This document shows, piece by piece, positions 1 to 8,536 of a stretch of 64,000 nucleotides of DNA. The DNA comes from Bacteroidia bacterium (GTDB lineage: Bacteria > Bacteroidota > Ignavibacteria > SZUA-365), in the NCBI GenBank assembly GCA_027493955.1, contig JAOSJT010000001.1:2591131-2655130 (forward strand). Direction: 5' to 3'. A program made the position numbers and the translations under genes. Positions within the stretch are counted from its first letter, which is position 1. Each line of letters opens with the position of its first letter. The notes beneath the pieces were generated by a model. The model was not told where the DNA came from, searched no databases, and saw nothing but the letters and a program-made list of their open reading frames with translations.

Positions 1-2
1 TC

Positions 3-2027
3 GTCGGGCTGGTCATCGCGCTGGAACTGCCGTTTCCGGGATTGAACTTCGCTCCCGCCACAACGTTTGGACGGCTACGGCCAATCCATACGAACGCGGT
101 CATATTCGCCTTTGTGGGTAACGGCATATTCCTTGGGTACTATTACTCGATACAACGCCTTCTGAAAACACGCAATTTCAGCGACCTGCTCGGAAGAATT
201 CACTTTTGGGGCTGGCAGCTCATCATCGTTGCGGCGGCGCTCTCCTTGTTCGCGGGATACACCACGTCGAAAGAGTACGCCGAACTTGAGTGGCCGATCG
301 ACATCGCCATTGCCGTCATCTGGGTCGTCTGGGGCTGGAATATGATAGGCACCATACTCAAGCGGCGTGAAAAACACATGTATGTTGCCATCTGGTTTTA
401 CATATCCACTCTGGTGACCGTCGCGGTGCTGCATATCGTGAATTCCTTCGAGGTCCCGGTAAGCTTCATGAAAAGTTACTCGCTGTACGCTGGCGTACAG
501 GATGCGCTGGTACAGTGGTGGTACGGACACAATGCGGTCGCATTCTTCCTGACCACACCGTATCTCGGCCTCATGTATTACTTTATTCCGAAGGCTTCCA
601 ACCGCCCCGTGTACTCGTACAAGCTGTCCATCATTCACTTTTGGGCGCTGATTTTCATTTACATCTGGGCGGGACCGCATCACCTTCTGTACTCCGCCAC
701 ACCGGATTGGGCGCAGTCGCTGGGCACGGTGTTCTCGCTCATGCTTATCGCCCCGAGCTGGGGTGGCATGCTCAACGGCCTGCTGACGCTCCGCGGTGCC
801 TGGGACACCGTGCGCAAGGATCCTGTCCTCAAATTCCTCGTCGTCGCGATCACCGCCTACGGCATGGCGACGTTCGAGGGGCCGATGCTGTCCATCAAGA
901 GCGTGAACGCCTTGTCGCATTTCACGGACTGGACCATCGCACACGTCCACGTGGGTGCTCTGGGCTGGAACGGTTTTTTGACCTTCGGTATGATCTACTG
1001 GCTGGTACCCAGGCTATGGAAGACCAAGTTGTTCTCCGTGAAGTTGGCCAACTGGCATTTCTGGCTGGGTACGCTGGGCATTCTCTTCTATGCTATCCCG
1101 ATGTACTGGGCCGGAATCACACAAGGCTTGATGTGGAAGCAGTTCACTCCGGACGGTGTGCTCCAGTATCCGAATTTCCTCGAGACGGTATTGCAATTGG
1201 TACCCATGTACATCATGCGCGCCATCGGCGGCGGTATTTACCTCGTCGGAGCGATCCTGATGGTGTTTAATCTGATAAAGACCGTGAAATCAGGCTCCTT
1301 CCAGGCCGAGGAAGAGGCGGAAGCGCCGCCCCTCCGGGCGCAGATCGCGCATGAGGACAAAACCTATTGGGGTCATCGCTGGCTTGAGAGCCGCCCCATT
1401 CGTTTCACGATTCTGTCCGCGGTGGCTATCCTGATCGGCTCCGTTATCGGCAATCTTCCGCTTTTCGTCGTTGAGTCGAACATCCCGACCATCACCAACG
1501 TCAAGCCGTACACACCGCTTGAACTCGAGGGACGTGATCTGTACATTCGTGAGGGCTGCGTCGGTTGCCATTCGCAGATGGTGCGTCCTTTCCGCTCTGA
1601 AACAGAACGCTACGGAGAATATTCGAAAGCGGGCGAGTACGTGTACGATCACCCCTTCCTCTGGGGCTCCAAGCGTACCGGCCCCGATCTCTGGCGCGTC
1701 GGCCGGAAATATCCCGATGCGTGGCATTACAATCACATGTACGATCCCACCTCCATGTCACCGGGATCCATCATGCCGCCATACCCCTGGATGATCGAAA
1801 ACGATCTGGATTATTCCGATCTGCAATCAAAAATCGGCGCACTCCGCAGTATCGGCGTCCCCTATCCGGAAGGCTATGAAAGCCAGGCGGCAAAAGACCT
1901 TGAGGCGCAGGCGCGCACCATCGCCGAGGGGCTCGATGCCGCCGGCATCAAAACCCGTTGGAACAAGGAAATCATCGCGCTCATCGCGTACTTGCAGCGT
2001 TTGGGCACGGATATCCGCACGGAGTGA
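3..2027 (+). CDS. ccoNO: Fused cbb3-type cytochrome c oxidase subunits I and II (CcoN-CcoO), 5' partial
   Basis: The reading frame is open from the first bases of the window, so the start codon and roughly the first 30-40 residues lie upstream. The N-terminal two thirds is CcoN, the membrane subunit that reduces oxygen. Visible landmarks are TTFGRLRPIHTNAV (low-spin haem ligand region), WWYGHNAVAFFLT and WAGPHHLLYSATP (CuB ligands) and HVHVGALGWNGF (haem ligands). After the last CcoN helix a single membrane segment leads into CcoO, a monohaem cytochrome c with CVGCH at bases 1557-1571 and the CcoO landmark MPPYPWM. Separate ccoN and ccoO genes are the usual proteobacterial arrangement; the fusion is known from Bacteroidota. 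ccoQ follows after 3 bases, so this is the head of a cco operon. Function is confident; the start is outside the window. Confidence 0.96.
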   Translation, partial: VGLVIALELPFPGLNFAPATTFGRLRPIHTNAVIFAFVGNGIFLGYYYSIQRLLKTRNFSDLLGRIHFWGWQLIIVAAALSLFAGYTTSKEYAELEWPIDIAIAVIWVVWGWNMIGTILKRREKHMYVAIWFYISTLVTVAVLHIVNSFEVPVSFMKSYSLYAGVQDALVQWWYGHNAVAFFLTTPYLGLMYYFIPKASNRPVYSYKLSIIHFWALIFIYIWAGPHHLLYSATPDWAQSLGTVFSLMLIAPSWGGMLNGLLTLRGAWDTVRKDPVLKFLVVAITAYGMATFEGPMLSIKSVNALSHFTDWTIAHVHVGALGWNGFLTFGMIYWLVPRLWKTKLFSVKLANWHFWLGTLGILFYAIPMYWAGITQGLMWKQFTPDGVLQYPNFLETVLQLVPMYIMRAIGGGIYLVGAILMVFNLIKTVKSGSFQAEEEAEAPPLRAQIAHEDKTYWGHRWLESRPIRFTILSAVAILIGSVIGNLPLFVVESNIPTITNVKPYTPLELEGRDLYIREGCVGCHSQMVRPFRSETERYGEYSKAGEYVYDHPFLWGSKRTGPDLWRVGRKYPDAWHYNHMYDPTSMSPGSIMPPYPWMIENDLDYSDLQSKIGALRSIGVPYPEGYESQAAKDLEAQARTIAEGLDAAGIKTRWNKEIIALIAYLQRLGTDIRTE

Positions 2028-2030
2028 GAG

Positions 2031-2225
2031 ATGTTCAAGAATCTCGTGGATTTCACGAACTTTGAAGCGTTGGGCATCGCCACCACAGTGTTCTTCTTCG
2101 TGGTATTCGTCGCGATCGTCATCCGCGCACTCTTACTCCGCAAGTCGTTTACTACGGAAATGGAAAATCTTCCTCTGCAAGACGGCTCCCTCACCACCGC
2201 AACCAACGATGCTGACAAGGATTAG
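2031..2225 (+). CDS. ccoQ: cbb3 oxidase small subunit CcoQ/FixQ
   Basis: This is a 64-residue protein with one membrane helix near residues 15-35 and a short charged tail, the size and topology of CcoQ, which stabilises the cbb3 complex. It sits between ccoNO and ccoP with 3- and 2-base gaps, so the three are almost certainly co-translated. Sequence conservation in this subunit is low, so the call rests mostly on size, topology and position. Confidence 0.85.
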   Translation: MFKNLVDFTNFEALGIATTVFFFVVFVAIVIRALLLRKSFTTEMENLPLQDGSLTTATNDADKD

Positions 2226-2227
2226 TC

Positions 2228-3031
2228 ATGGCGAAACGAAAAGTACCACAGGACGAACTGCTCAAGCATGAATACGACGGCATCGAGGAGTATGACAATC
2301 AGCTCCCGGGCTGGTGGAAAAATCTCTTCTACATCACCATCGTGCTTGGCGTCGTCTACTTACTGCATTTCCACGTGTTCGGTACCGGCGACCTCCCGGG
2401 TACCGAATACCTTCGTGAAATAGATCCGGACTACGTTCCCGCCCGACCCGAAACGCGGGGCGTGGTCTTTGGCTCCTATCGTACCCCGGTGGCCGCCGAA
2501 GAAAGCGACGTCACACCGCGTACCATCGCCCTCCTGCAAAAGGAAGCCTATCAGTCCTTCGAAAAAGACGTCCTCAACGCGATGCGTTACGCAGACGCCT
2601 CGCAAATGGCGAAACTGCGTGAGAGTTTCCCGGTCATCTTCGACAAGTATGTCGCTATGGGCGGCACTCTGCCGGCTGGCAGCGCTCCCGCCACAGCGGA
2701 GGTTGCGACCATCACAGAACCGATTACCGATGCTGGCCTGCTCGGAGACGCGAAAACCTTCTTCGAAGCGCAATGTGCCGCCTGCCACGGTAAGCTGGGC
2801 GAGGGTGGTATCGGTCCCAATCTCACCGATGAGTACTGGATTCACGGCAATAAAATCGCGCAGGTTGTGAAGGTGATCACCAAAGGCGTCCCCGCACAAG
2901 GGATGGTTGCCTGGGAAAAAAGCATGTCGCCGGATCAAATCAACGCCATGGCCAGCTTCATCCTGGTCAAATTGCAGGGCAGCAGCCCTCCGAATCCGAA
3001 AGCCCCGCAAGGGGAGAAAATCGCGAAGTAA
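2228..3031 (+). CDS. ccoP: cbb3 oxidase subunit III, CcoP, with a single haem c
   Basis: The 267-residue protein has a cytosolic N-terminus containing the CcoP landmark 'EYDNQLPGWWKNLFY', one membrane helix (about 33-50), a helical linker and one cytochrome c domain. CAACH is at residues 183-187 and a Met ligand candidate lies in KGVPAQGMVAW. It passes electrons from soluble donors to CcoO. Canonical CcoP has two haem c sites; only one CXXCH is present here, and the region that would hold the first haem is a Pro/Ala-rich linker. Single-haem CcoP proteins occur in Bacteroidota, so this is probably lineage-typical and not a defect. It starts 2 bases after ccoQ and is followed by a hairpin. Confidence 0.92.
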   Translation: MAKRKVPQDELLKHEYDGIEEYDNQLPGWWKNLFYITIVLGVVYLLHFHVFGTGDLPGTEYLREIDPDYVPARPETRGVVFGSYRTPVAAEESDVTPRTIALLQKEAYQSFEKDVLNAMRYADASQMAKLRESFPVIFDKYVAMGGTLPAGSAPATAEVATITEPITDAGLLGDAKTFFEAQCAACHGKLGEGGIGPNLTDEYWIHGNKIAQVVKVITKGVPAQGMVAWEKSMSPDQINAMASFILVKLQGSSPPNPKAPQGEKIAK

Positions 3032-3036
3032 GCGCG

Positions 3037-3059
3037 ACCGCCGGCCACGCGCCGGCGGT
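3037..3059 (+). terminator. GC-rich hairpin after ccoP
   Basis: A 9-bp perfect stem (ACCGCCGGC / GCCGGCGGT) with a CACGC loop starts 6 bases after the ccoP stop codon. Only two T follow, so it may be a partial terminator or an mRNA-stabilising hairpin that sets different levels for the oxidase subunits and the downstream assembly genes. Confidence 0.55.
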
Positions 3060-3115
3060 TTCCGTATGAGACAACAGAATCCGTTACATACGCATCGAAA
3101 GGCCGGTCAGCACCT

Positions 3116-4537
3116 ATGAGCAGCAAGCATGATGTGGAAGAGCTCTACGAAGAAATCACCTTCCGCGACCGTATCGCCACCGTGGACGAACACGGAAAAC
3201 GGAACTGGATTTATCCGAAAAAACCCTCAGGGCGTTTTTTCCGCTGGCGCACGTATGTGAGCTGGATCCTGCTGGCCTTTCTCTTCTTCTCCCCATTCAT
3301 CAAAATCAACGGCGAGCAACTCCTGCTGCTGAATATTCTCGAACGAAAATTCGTGATCTTCGGCGTCACTTTCTGGCCGCAGGATTTCCATCTCTTCGTC
3401 CTCATCATGATTGCCACCATCGTGGCGATCTTCCTCTTCACCGCTGTATACGGCCGCATCTTCTGCGGATGGATCTGCCCGCAGACCATTTTCATGGAAA
3501 TGGTATTCCGGAAAATCGAGTACTTTATCGAAGGTGACGCGCAACAGCAACGGGCGCTCAACGCGCAACCCTCGACGCCGGACAAGATTTTCAAGAAGGG
3601 CGTGAAAACAGGCATCTTCTATGCGCTCTCTTTCGCCATCAGTAATCTCTTCCTGGCATACATCATCGGAATGGATGCGCTGCTCGACATCGTGACCTCC
3701 CCACCCAGCGAACATCTCGGAGGATTCATCGCGATTGTCCTCTTCTCCGGAGCGTTCTTCTTTGTCTTTTCCTGGTTCCGCGAGCAAGCCTGCGTGCTTG
3801 TCTGTCCCTACGGACGACTGCAGTCCGTGCTCCTCGATGAAAATTCAGTCGTCATCTCCTACGACTTCGTTCGGGGCGAACAACGAAAGCGCTATCGCCG
3901 CGAAGACCCCCGCACCGATGCCGGACACTGCGTGGATTGCCATCAGTGCGTTGTGGTGTGCCCCACCGGTATCGACATCCGCAACGGGACACAACTCGAA
4001 TGCGTCAATTGCACCGCGTGTATCGATGCATGCGACAGCGTGATGGACAAAGTCGGCTTTCCGCGGGGATTGATTCGCTACGCCTCGCACAAAGCCATTA
4101 CCACCGGCGACACACGGATTGTCACGCCCCGTGTTATCGGGTATTCCAGCGTCCTGCTGGTGTTGCTGGGTGTCATCGTCTTCCTGTTCTTCGCGCGCGC
4201 CGACATCGAGACAACAATTCTCCGCGCCCCGGGCACCTTGTATCAGCTTCAGGGAGAACAGAATGTGCGCAATCTGTTTACCCTCAGGGTGGTCAATAAA
4301 ACGAGAGCAGATCTCGACATACGGCTGAAACTGGATGCAAAGGAGGGGACGCTCTCTGTCGTCGGAGATAAAAAGATCGTCGCGCTCGCGAACGGACTTG
4401 CAGAATCGGCGTTCTTCATCGATCTTCCTTTATCTGAACTCGATGGAATAAAAACTCCGATCTCCATCAGCCTTTACAGCGGCGATCGCCTGCTTGAAAG
4501 CGTCGAGACGACGTTCATCGGGCCGGCCACACAGTAA
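3116..4537 (+). CDS. ccoG: cbb3 oxidase assembly protein CcoG (FixG/RdxA), polyferredoxin
   Basis: This 473-residue membrane protein is CcoG, which reduces copper for delivery to the CuB site during cbb3 assembly. The membrane part carries CGWICPQT, typical of the NapH/CcoG family, and CVLVCPYGR. The 4Fe-4S part has CVDCHQCVVVCP and CVNCTACIDACD. A C-terminal immunoglobulin-like domain (about 380-473) is the FixG C-terminal domain. Its length matches the family. It lies 84 bases after ccoP, past a hairpin, and 9 bases before ccoH. Confidence 0.95.
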   Translation: MSSKHDVEELYEEITFRDRIATVDEHGKRNWIYPKKPSGRFFRWRTYVSWILLAFLFFSPFIKINGEQLLLLNILERKFVIFGVTFWPQDFHLFVLIMIATIVAIFLFTAVYGRIFCGWICPQTIFMEMVFRKIEYFIEGDAQQQRALNAQPSTPDKIFKKGVKTGIFYALSFAISNLFLAYIIGMDALLDIVTSPPSEHLGGFIAIVLFSGAFFFVFSWFREQACVLVCPYGRLQSVLLDENSVVISYDFVRGEQRKRYRREDPRTDAGHCVDCHQCVVVCPTGIDIRNGTQLECVNCTACIDACDSVMDKVGFPRGLIRYASHKAITTGDTRIVTPRVIGYSSVLLVLLGVIVFLFFARADIETTILRAPGTLYQLQGEQNVRNLFTLRVVNKTRADLDIRLKLDAKEGTLSVVGDKKIVALANGLAESAFFIDLPLSELDGIKTPISISLYSGDRLLESVETTFIGPATQ

Positions 4538-4546
4538 CAAAAATGT

Positions 4547-5008
4547 ATGGCAGATAAAAAAATCCATATCTGGGCGGTCGGTATCACCATCACGATCGTC
4601 CTCTTTCTTCTCTCCACCATCGTGCTGACTGTTATCATCAGTCAGCAGGAATACCATCTCGTCACAGATAATTATTACGAGAAGGATCTCAGGTATCAGG
4701 ACCGCATAGAAACGAAGAAGCGCACAGACGCTCTCGAACAACGTCCTGTCATCGAAATCGACCGCGAGTCCCGCGTCTGCATCATCAGCTATCCGCCGCG
4801 CGAGCGCTACGACGATATCAGCGGAGAGGTCACCTTTTTCCGCATATCCGATGCGAAAAACGACGTCACCCGGCCACTGCAGCTCAATAGCGAAGGCCGG
4901 CAGCATATCTCCGTCAGTGCCCTTCCTCTGGGACAATGGATACTGAAAATGACCTGGGTGGAACAAGGAGAGGAGTTCTACCTCGAGCAGCGCGTCTATT
5001 TACAGTGA
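4547..5008 (+). CDS. ccoH: FixH/CcoH family cbb3 assembly protein
   Basis: The 153-residue protein has a short cytosolic N-terminus, one membrane helix (about 8-30) and a periplasmic beta-rich domain, the layout of FixH/CcoH. The 'QEYHLVTDNYYEKDLRYQD' stretch just outside the membrane is characteristic: family members have a conserved YYxKxLxYQ motif there. CcoH is needed for stable cbb3 assembly. It follows ccoG by 9 bases, and the position confirms the call. Confidence 0.88.
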   Translation: MADKKIHIWAVGITITIVLFLLSTIVLTVIISQQEYHLVTDNYYEKDLRYQDRIETKKRTDALEQRPVIEIDRESRVCIISYPPRERYDDISGEVTFFRISDAKNDVTRPLQLNSEGRQHISVSALPLGQWILKMTWVEQGEEFYLEQRVYLQ

Positions 5009-5082
5009 CATTTCGAGCGACCTGACGCACACGTCCACGTCGAGAGAGAACAGTTATTGTCAGAACCTTCAGGAGCGATACC

Positions 5083-5826
5083 ATGCTCTGGTCAGCCTTT
5101 ATCATCGGTTTCATCGGGAGTCTTCACTGTCTCGGAATGTGCGGTCCCATCGTACTCGCTCTGCCCGGAAATGCCGCACAGCGCCTGCGTTTTACCGTAG
5201 AACGGTTGTTGTACAACCTCGGGCGCGCTGTGACCTATTCCCTCATGGGCGCGGTTGCGGGACTTGTCGGACAGGGTGTCGCCATGGCGGGATTTCAGCA
5301 ATGGCTCGGGATTGTCGCCGGTGGTCTCATGGTGCTGAGTGTGCTGTTGCCTTCTCGCGCCGCACGAAAGGTGTTGCCCTCCGCCCTCTACGACAAGGTG
5401 TTCACGAGGTTGAAAGTGAAGCTCGGATCATTGCTTGGCAATACGAGGCATTCGTCCATGCTGCTGATCGGTGTGTTGAATGGCTTTCTTCCCTGCGGAC
5501 TGGTGTACATGGCGCTTGCCGGTTCGCTCGTCATGGGCTCGATCGGCGGCAGCGCCTTGTACATGTTCATCTTCGGACTGGGGACACTTCCGGTCATGTT
5601 TGCGGCCTCGTTCGCGAGCGGACTTATTACCGGTTCGCTCCGTACACGCATAAACAAAGCGATACCCGTCGCGGTGCTTGTGATGGGCGTACTGTTCATC
5701 CTCCGCGGATTATCACTCGGAATTCCGTTTCTCAGTCCGGATATGGACATGATGAAAAAGAAAGCCACCACAACAGAGATGCCACAGCATTCCGCTACGC
5801 ACAAAGGCGGCTGCTGTTCCGAGTAA
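5083..5826 (+). CDS. TauE/SafE-type membrane protein of the cbb3 cluster
   Basis: The 247-residue protein opens with GSLHCLGMCGPIVLALPG and has a second half-site, LNGFLPCGLVYMALAGS. These are the paired motifs of the 'sulfite exporter TauE/SafE / UreH-like' membrane family usually encoded in cbb3 clusters next to ccoGH. Six or seven membrane segments are visible. The C-terminus ends in HKGGCCSE, whose two adjacent cysteines could bind metal. AGGAG lies 7 bases before the ATG. A role in copper or haem supply for the oxidase is inferred from context; the transported substrate is unknown. ccoS and ccoI were not seen and may lie upstream of the window. Confidence 0.85.
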   Translation: MLWSAFIIGFIGSLHCLGMCGPIVLALPGNAAQRLRFTVERLLYNLGRAVTYSLMGAVAGLVGQGVAMAGFQQWLGIVAGGLMVLSVLLPSRAARKVLPSALYDKVFTRLKVKLGSLLGNTRHSSMLLIGVLNGFLPCGLVYMALAGSLVMGSIGGSALYMFIFGLGTLPVMFAASFASGLITGSLRTRINKAIPVAVLVMGVLFILRGLSLGIPFLSPDMDMMKKKATTTEMPQHSATHKGGCCSE

Positions 5827-5897
5827 TTGTGCATGCAGTGCCGTTGGGTGCGGGGAGCAGCCGCCCCACACTGCCTTTTCGCGACGGAGGTTCTGAC

Positions 5898-6359
5898 TCA
5901 GGCCCCGAGAGCGTCCCTGAGATTGTCGAGAGTCTTGTTGGTAGTGCGCGCATCCTCCTCCGTGACCACCTTTGAAACCGCAGTCAGAATTCCGTCGAAA
6001 TCGCCGATGCGCTCGAGCGTTTCGAGCCCCTTTTTCGTTATGGAAATGTTCGCCTGACGCCTGTCTTCTGCACTGGTACGCCGTTCAATAAAGCCCTTGG
6101 TCCGTAGGCGTTCCACCAATCGCGATGCGTCACTCATTTTATCGAGCATTCGTTCCTTGAGCAGAGACACGGTGGCTGCATGCGGCATCTGTCCCCGCAG
6201 TATGCGGAGGATGTTGAATTGTTGCAGTGTCAATCCGTACGGTTTGAGGACCTCGTTCGCGGCAGCTACAAGCCGACCGTGGGTATACAGGATACCCACG
6301 GTCAGCTTGTGATATTCACTGCTGAACTTGCTCTGTATTTCTTCCTCGAGCCGCGTCAC
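5898..6359 (-). CDS. MarR-family transcriptional regulator
   Basis: The 153-residue protein is a MarR winged helix: a dimerisation helix, the helix-turn-helix around LTLQQFNILRILRG, a recognition helix in KMSDASRLVERLRTKG and a wing with ERRTSAEDRRQANISITKKG. I chose the GTG at 6359 and not an ATG further upstream, because the upstream extension is only the antisense of the previous gene and because this GTG overlaps the yceI stop (GTGA), a classic coupled arrangement. It is the second gene of a yceI-marR operon and probably autoregulates it; the ligand cannot be read from the sequence. Confidence 0.9.
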   Translation of the reverse strand: MTRLEEEIQSKFSSEYHKLTVGILYTHGRLVAAANEVLKPYGLTLQQFNILRILRGQMPHAATVSLLKERMLDKMSDASRLVERLRTKGFIERRTSAEDRRQANISITKKGLETLERIGDFDGILTAVSKVVTEEDARTTNKTLDNLRDALGA

Positions 6360-6943
6360 GCTTCCTTCTTCAGCTGCACGTTCAGATTCAGTCGAACGTC
6401 TTTCCCCACCACGGCACCGCCGGCTTCGGTAAGCGTATTCCATTTGAGATCGTAATCAAAGCGATTGATCTTGCCGGTAATCTTGAAACCCGCCTTGGTG
6501 TTGCCCCAGGGGTCCTGCACCGTCCCATTATGGCGCACATCGAGTTCGACCCGCTTGGTCTTGTCGCGAATGGTCAGGTCGCCGATGAGCTTGTAGGTGT
6601 TCTTGCCGGATTTCTTCATGGACGTGCTCTTAAATGTCATCTTGGGATATTTTTCGGCATTGAAAAAATCGTCCGACTTCAGATGCTGATCACGCTTTTC
6701 ATTGTCTGTATCAATGCTGGCGATGTCAACGGAAAACTCGATGGTTGCGTTATCGAAGCTGTCACCTTTCGTGGTGATGGATCCGTCAAACGTCTTGAAA
6801 AAACCATCAACCTCGGAGATGACGAGATGGGTGACGTTGAAACCTATATTGGTATGCGACTTGTCAAACGTCCAACGCGTCTGGGCAGACGCAGTGAAGG
6901 CGAAGGCGAGGAAAAGAAGCGGAATCATCCGTACAGCTTTCAT
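6356..6943 (-). CDS. YceI-family periplasmic lipid-binding protein
   Basis: This 195-residue protein has a signal peptide cut near residue 20 (TASA/QTRW). The mature part starts with WTFDKSHTNIGFNVTHL, the usual YceI opening, followed by the lipocalin-like barrel with FDGSITTKG and LIGDLTIRDKTKRVELD. YceI proteins bind polyisoprenoids such as quinone precursors in the periplasm. It is transcribed first, and its stop overlaps the marR start by 4 bases. An inverted repeat lies just upstream. The close pairing with a MarR repressor suggests induction by a small lipophilic or oxidising compound, which is inference. Confidence 0.92.
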   Translation of the reverse strand: MKAVRMIPLLFLAFAFTASAQTRWTFDKSHTNIGFNVTHLVISEVDGFFKTFDGSITTKGDSFDNATIEFSVDIASIDTDNEKRDQHLKSDDFFNAEKYPKMTFKSTSMKKSGKNTYKLIGDLTIRDKTKRVELDVRHNGTVQDPWGNTKAGFKITGKINRFDYDLKWNTLTEAGGAVVGKDVRLNLNVQLKKEA

Positions 6944-6978
6944 GGGAGCTCCTGAAGGTATGTGTAAGTTAATGGGAA

Positions 6979-6997
6979 AAGTTTTAAATTCAAACTT
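6979..6997. promoter_or_regulatory. Candidate MarR operator upstream of yceI
   Basis: AAGTTT and AAACTT form a 6-bp inverted repeat with 7 bases between them, 36 bases upstream of the yceI start. On the yceI strand a TATAAC element lies just upstream. The size and AT content fit a MarR dimer site overlapping a promoter, but the match to a specific box is not established. Confidence 0.4.
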
Positions 6998-7453
6998 ATG
7001 TTATAACACACACATGGACAGCGGAAGTTCCCCACGAAAACCGTTCTTACAGAAACCCCGGAACTGCCGAAACCACCGCTCCCCTCCCGCATCGCTCGCA
7101 GGAATTCTGTTCGATCCGGTTCCCGCTTGAGGGGATAGGAAAAATCCTGCTGTCCACAGCATCGCTACGGACCTCCTTTCGCGACGCGGGCAGCCTTGCC
7201 GTTGAGGGACAGAGTATTGTCGTGGGTCTGAAAAACGCGGATGCGTGCCGGTTCGCGCACGTCATCCCGCTTCGTGTTGCGATCCGAACACGTCCGGCAT
7301 CCGGCGGCGTACGGTCATCAGCGGTGCAGTGGCATTCCGGCGCATTTGCGGACGCTCAACGAGGCCCTGACGGCATCGCCGTTATCGACGTCCGGAAAAC
7401 GAAGGCAGCACCTGTGGGCGAGTATGCGGTCCGCCAACCATGCGCTACGGCGC
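6998..7453. other. Intergenic region between yceI and the GAF-GGDEF gene
   Basis: About 450 bases without a convincing gene. A plus-strand frame is open from about 7130 into the convergent GGDEF gene, but it has no start with a ribosome site, no recognisable motif, and its last part is antisense to a real gene. I see no RNA gene or terminator here. Confidence 0.5.
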
Positions 7454-8488
7454 TCAACTTCCGATCACGATGTCGTTCTTCGACTCTCCCCGCCATAACA
7501 GGCGGTCGCGTCCCGCGCGCTGCGCGTCGAACACGAGTTGCTTCGCGGCGAGCAGGAGTTCCTCCAGCGTGCTTCCGTCGATGGGGTACACGACGGCTCC
7601 CGCGCTGACGGTGCTTCGGAGATCGTGTTCCGTAAAGGTATGCTCGCGCACTATCGAACACAGATGCTCACCGTAGTGCAACGTGGCATCAATGCCGCTG
7701 TTCGGAAGCAGGATCAGCACTTCGTCCGAACCATAACGGCAAGCACTGTCGTACGCGCGGAGGTGCCTGACCAACAAGCCGCCGAACTCCCGGAGGAAAC
7801 TCCTCCGCGCCTCGCCGCCATAGGTGTTCGCTATGCTCTTATAGTTGTCCACGTCCATCAGAATGAGACCGAATTCTTCCCCGGTTTCCGCCGCGCGCGC
7901 AAGTTGTTGCTGCATGGATTCCACAAAACAGGAATAGCGCGTAAGGCCTGTTTCGTGATCCACTCTGTCAAGCCGGATGTTCTCATCGTACAACCTGTTC
8001 TGGTAGAGCGCAATTCCTGCGACACGGGCGAACATTTCGATCACAGGAAGGTCCGACGCCTGAAACGCATCCCTCGCGTCGCTCGCCGCATATAAATAAC
8101 CCAGCGTCTGGTGGTGCACGCTGAGCTGCACGATGATGCAGCTCGCAAAGGGTTGTTCGAGATATACCTCCTCCGCAATGGCCGGGAGCAGCGACGCATC
8201 GGAAATGAGCAACGGACGTCCTGTCCACAGCACGTCGCCAATGGCCCCGGTTGCGAGATGTTTACGGAATTCCTTGCAATACGACCGCGAAATGCCGAAA
8301 CAGTTTTCGATGCTCAGAAATTCGGTCTCCCGGTCAATCAGGACAATAGCGCAGCTGCGGCAATGATAGAGACGGACAATGCGGTCCACGACATAATGAA
8401 ATACCCGTTCGTAATGTCTGTTCGTGGCGAGAAGCGCGAGCAGATCGGCGAAATACTCCAGGCACTGCGGTGCGTTCAGCTCTTTCAT
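7454..8488 (-). CDS. GAF-GGDEF protein, probable (possibly impaired) diguanylate cyclase
   Basis: The 344-residue protein is cytosolic. Residues about 20-165 form a GAF sensor domain and about 175-340 a GGDEF domain. The GGDEF fold is recognisable from DHETGLTRY, the metal/substrate segment MDVDNYKSIANTYGG and the C-terminal TVSAGAVVYP. The signature loop reads GSDEV at 253-257 where active enzymes have GG(D/E)EF, so both the second Gly and the Phe are changed. It may be a weak cyclase or a c-di-GMP/GTP-sensing pseudoenzyme. GGAGG stands 6 bases before the ATG, which fixes the start. No EAL or HD-GYP partner is nearby. Confidence 0.85.
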   Translation of the reverse strand: MKELNAPQCLEYFADLLALLATNRHYERVFHYVVDRIVRLYHCRSCAIVLIDRETEFLSIENCFGISRSYCKEFRKHLATGAIGDVLWTGRPLLISDASLLPAIAEEVYLEQPFASCIIVQLSVHHQTLGYLYAASDARDAFQASDLPVIEMFARVAGIALYQNRLYDENIRLDRVDHETGLTRYSCFVESMQQQLARAAETGEEFGLILMDVDNYKSIANTYGGEARRSFLREFGGLLVRHLRAYDSACRYGSDEVLILLPNSGIDATLHYGEHLCSIVREHTFTEHDLRSTVSAGAVVYPIDGSTLEELLLAAKQLVFDAQRAGRDRLLWRGESKNDIVIGS

Positions 8489-8524
8489 GACATACCTCCG
8501 GAACCCGATGAACGTAAGGGTTTG

Positions 8525-8536
8525 CTGTATATACAG
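8525..8536. promoter_or_regulatory. 12-bp perfect palindrome upstream of the GGDEF gene
   Basis: CTGTATATACAG is a perfect palindrome 37 bases before the GAF-GGDEF start codon, in the expected 5' untranslated or promoter zone. It resembles a shortened LexA-type box (CTGT...ACAG) but the centre is only 4 bases, so it is not called as one. The regulator is unknown. Confidence 0.3.

Noticed and set aside
7222-7608. A 128-codon plus-strand frame downstream of yceI
   Set aside because: More than one third overlaps the GGDEF gene antisense, the composition is Arg/Ala-rich, and no domain is visible.
8525-8536. CTGTATATACAG as a LexA (SOS) box
   Set aside because: The two half-sites are separated by 4 bases, not the 8 of the classical box, and the downstream gene is not a known SOS target. 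It is kept only as an unassigned palindrome.
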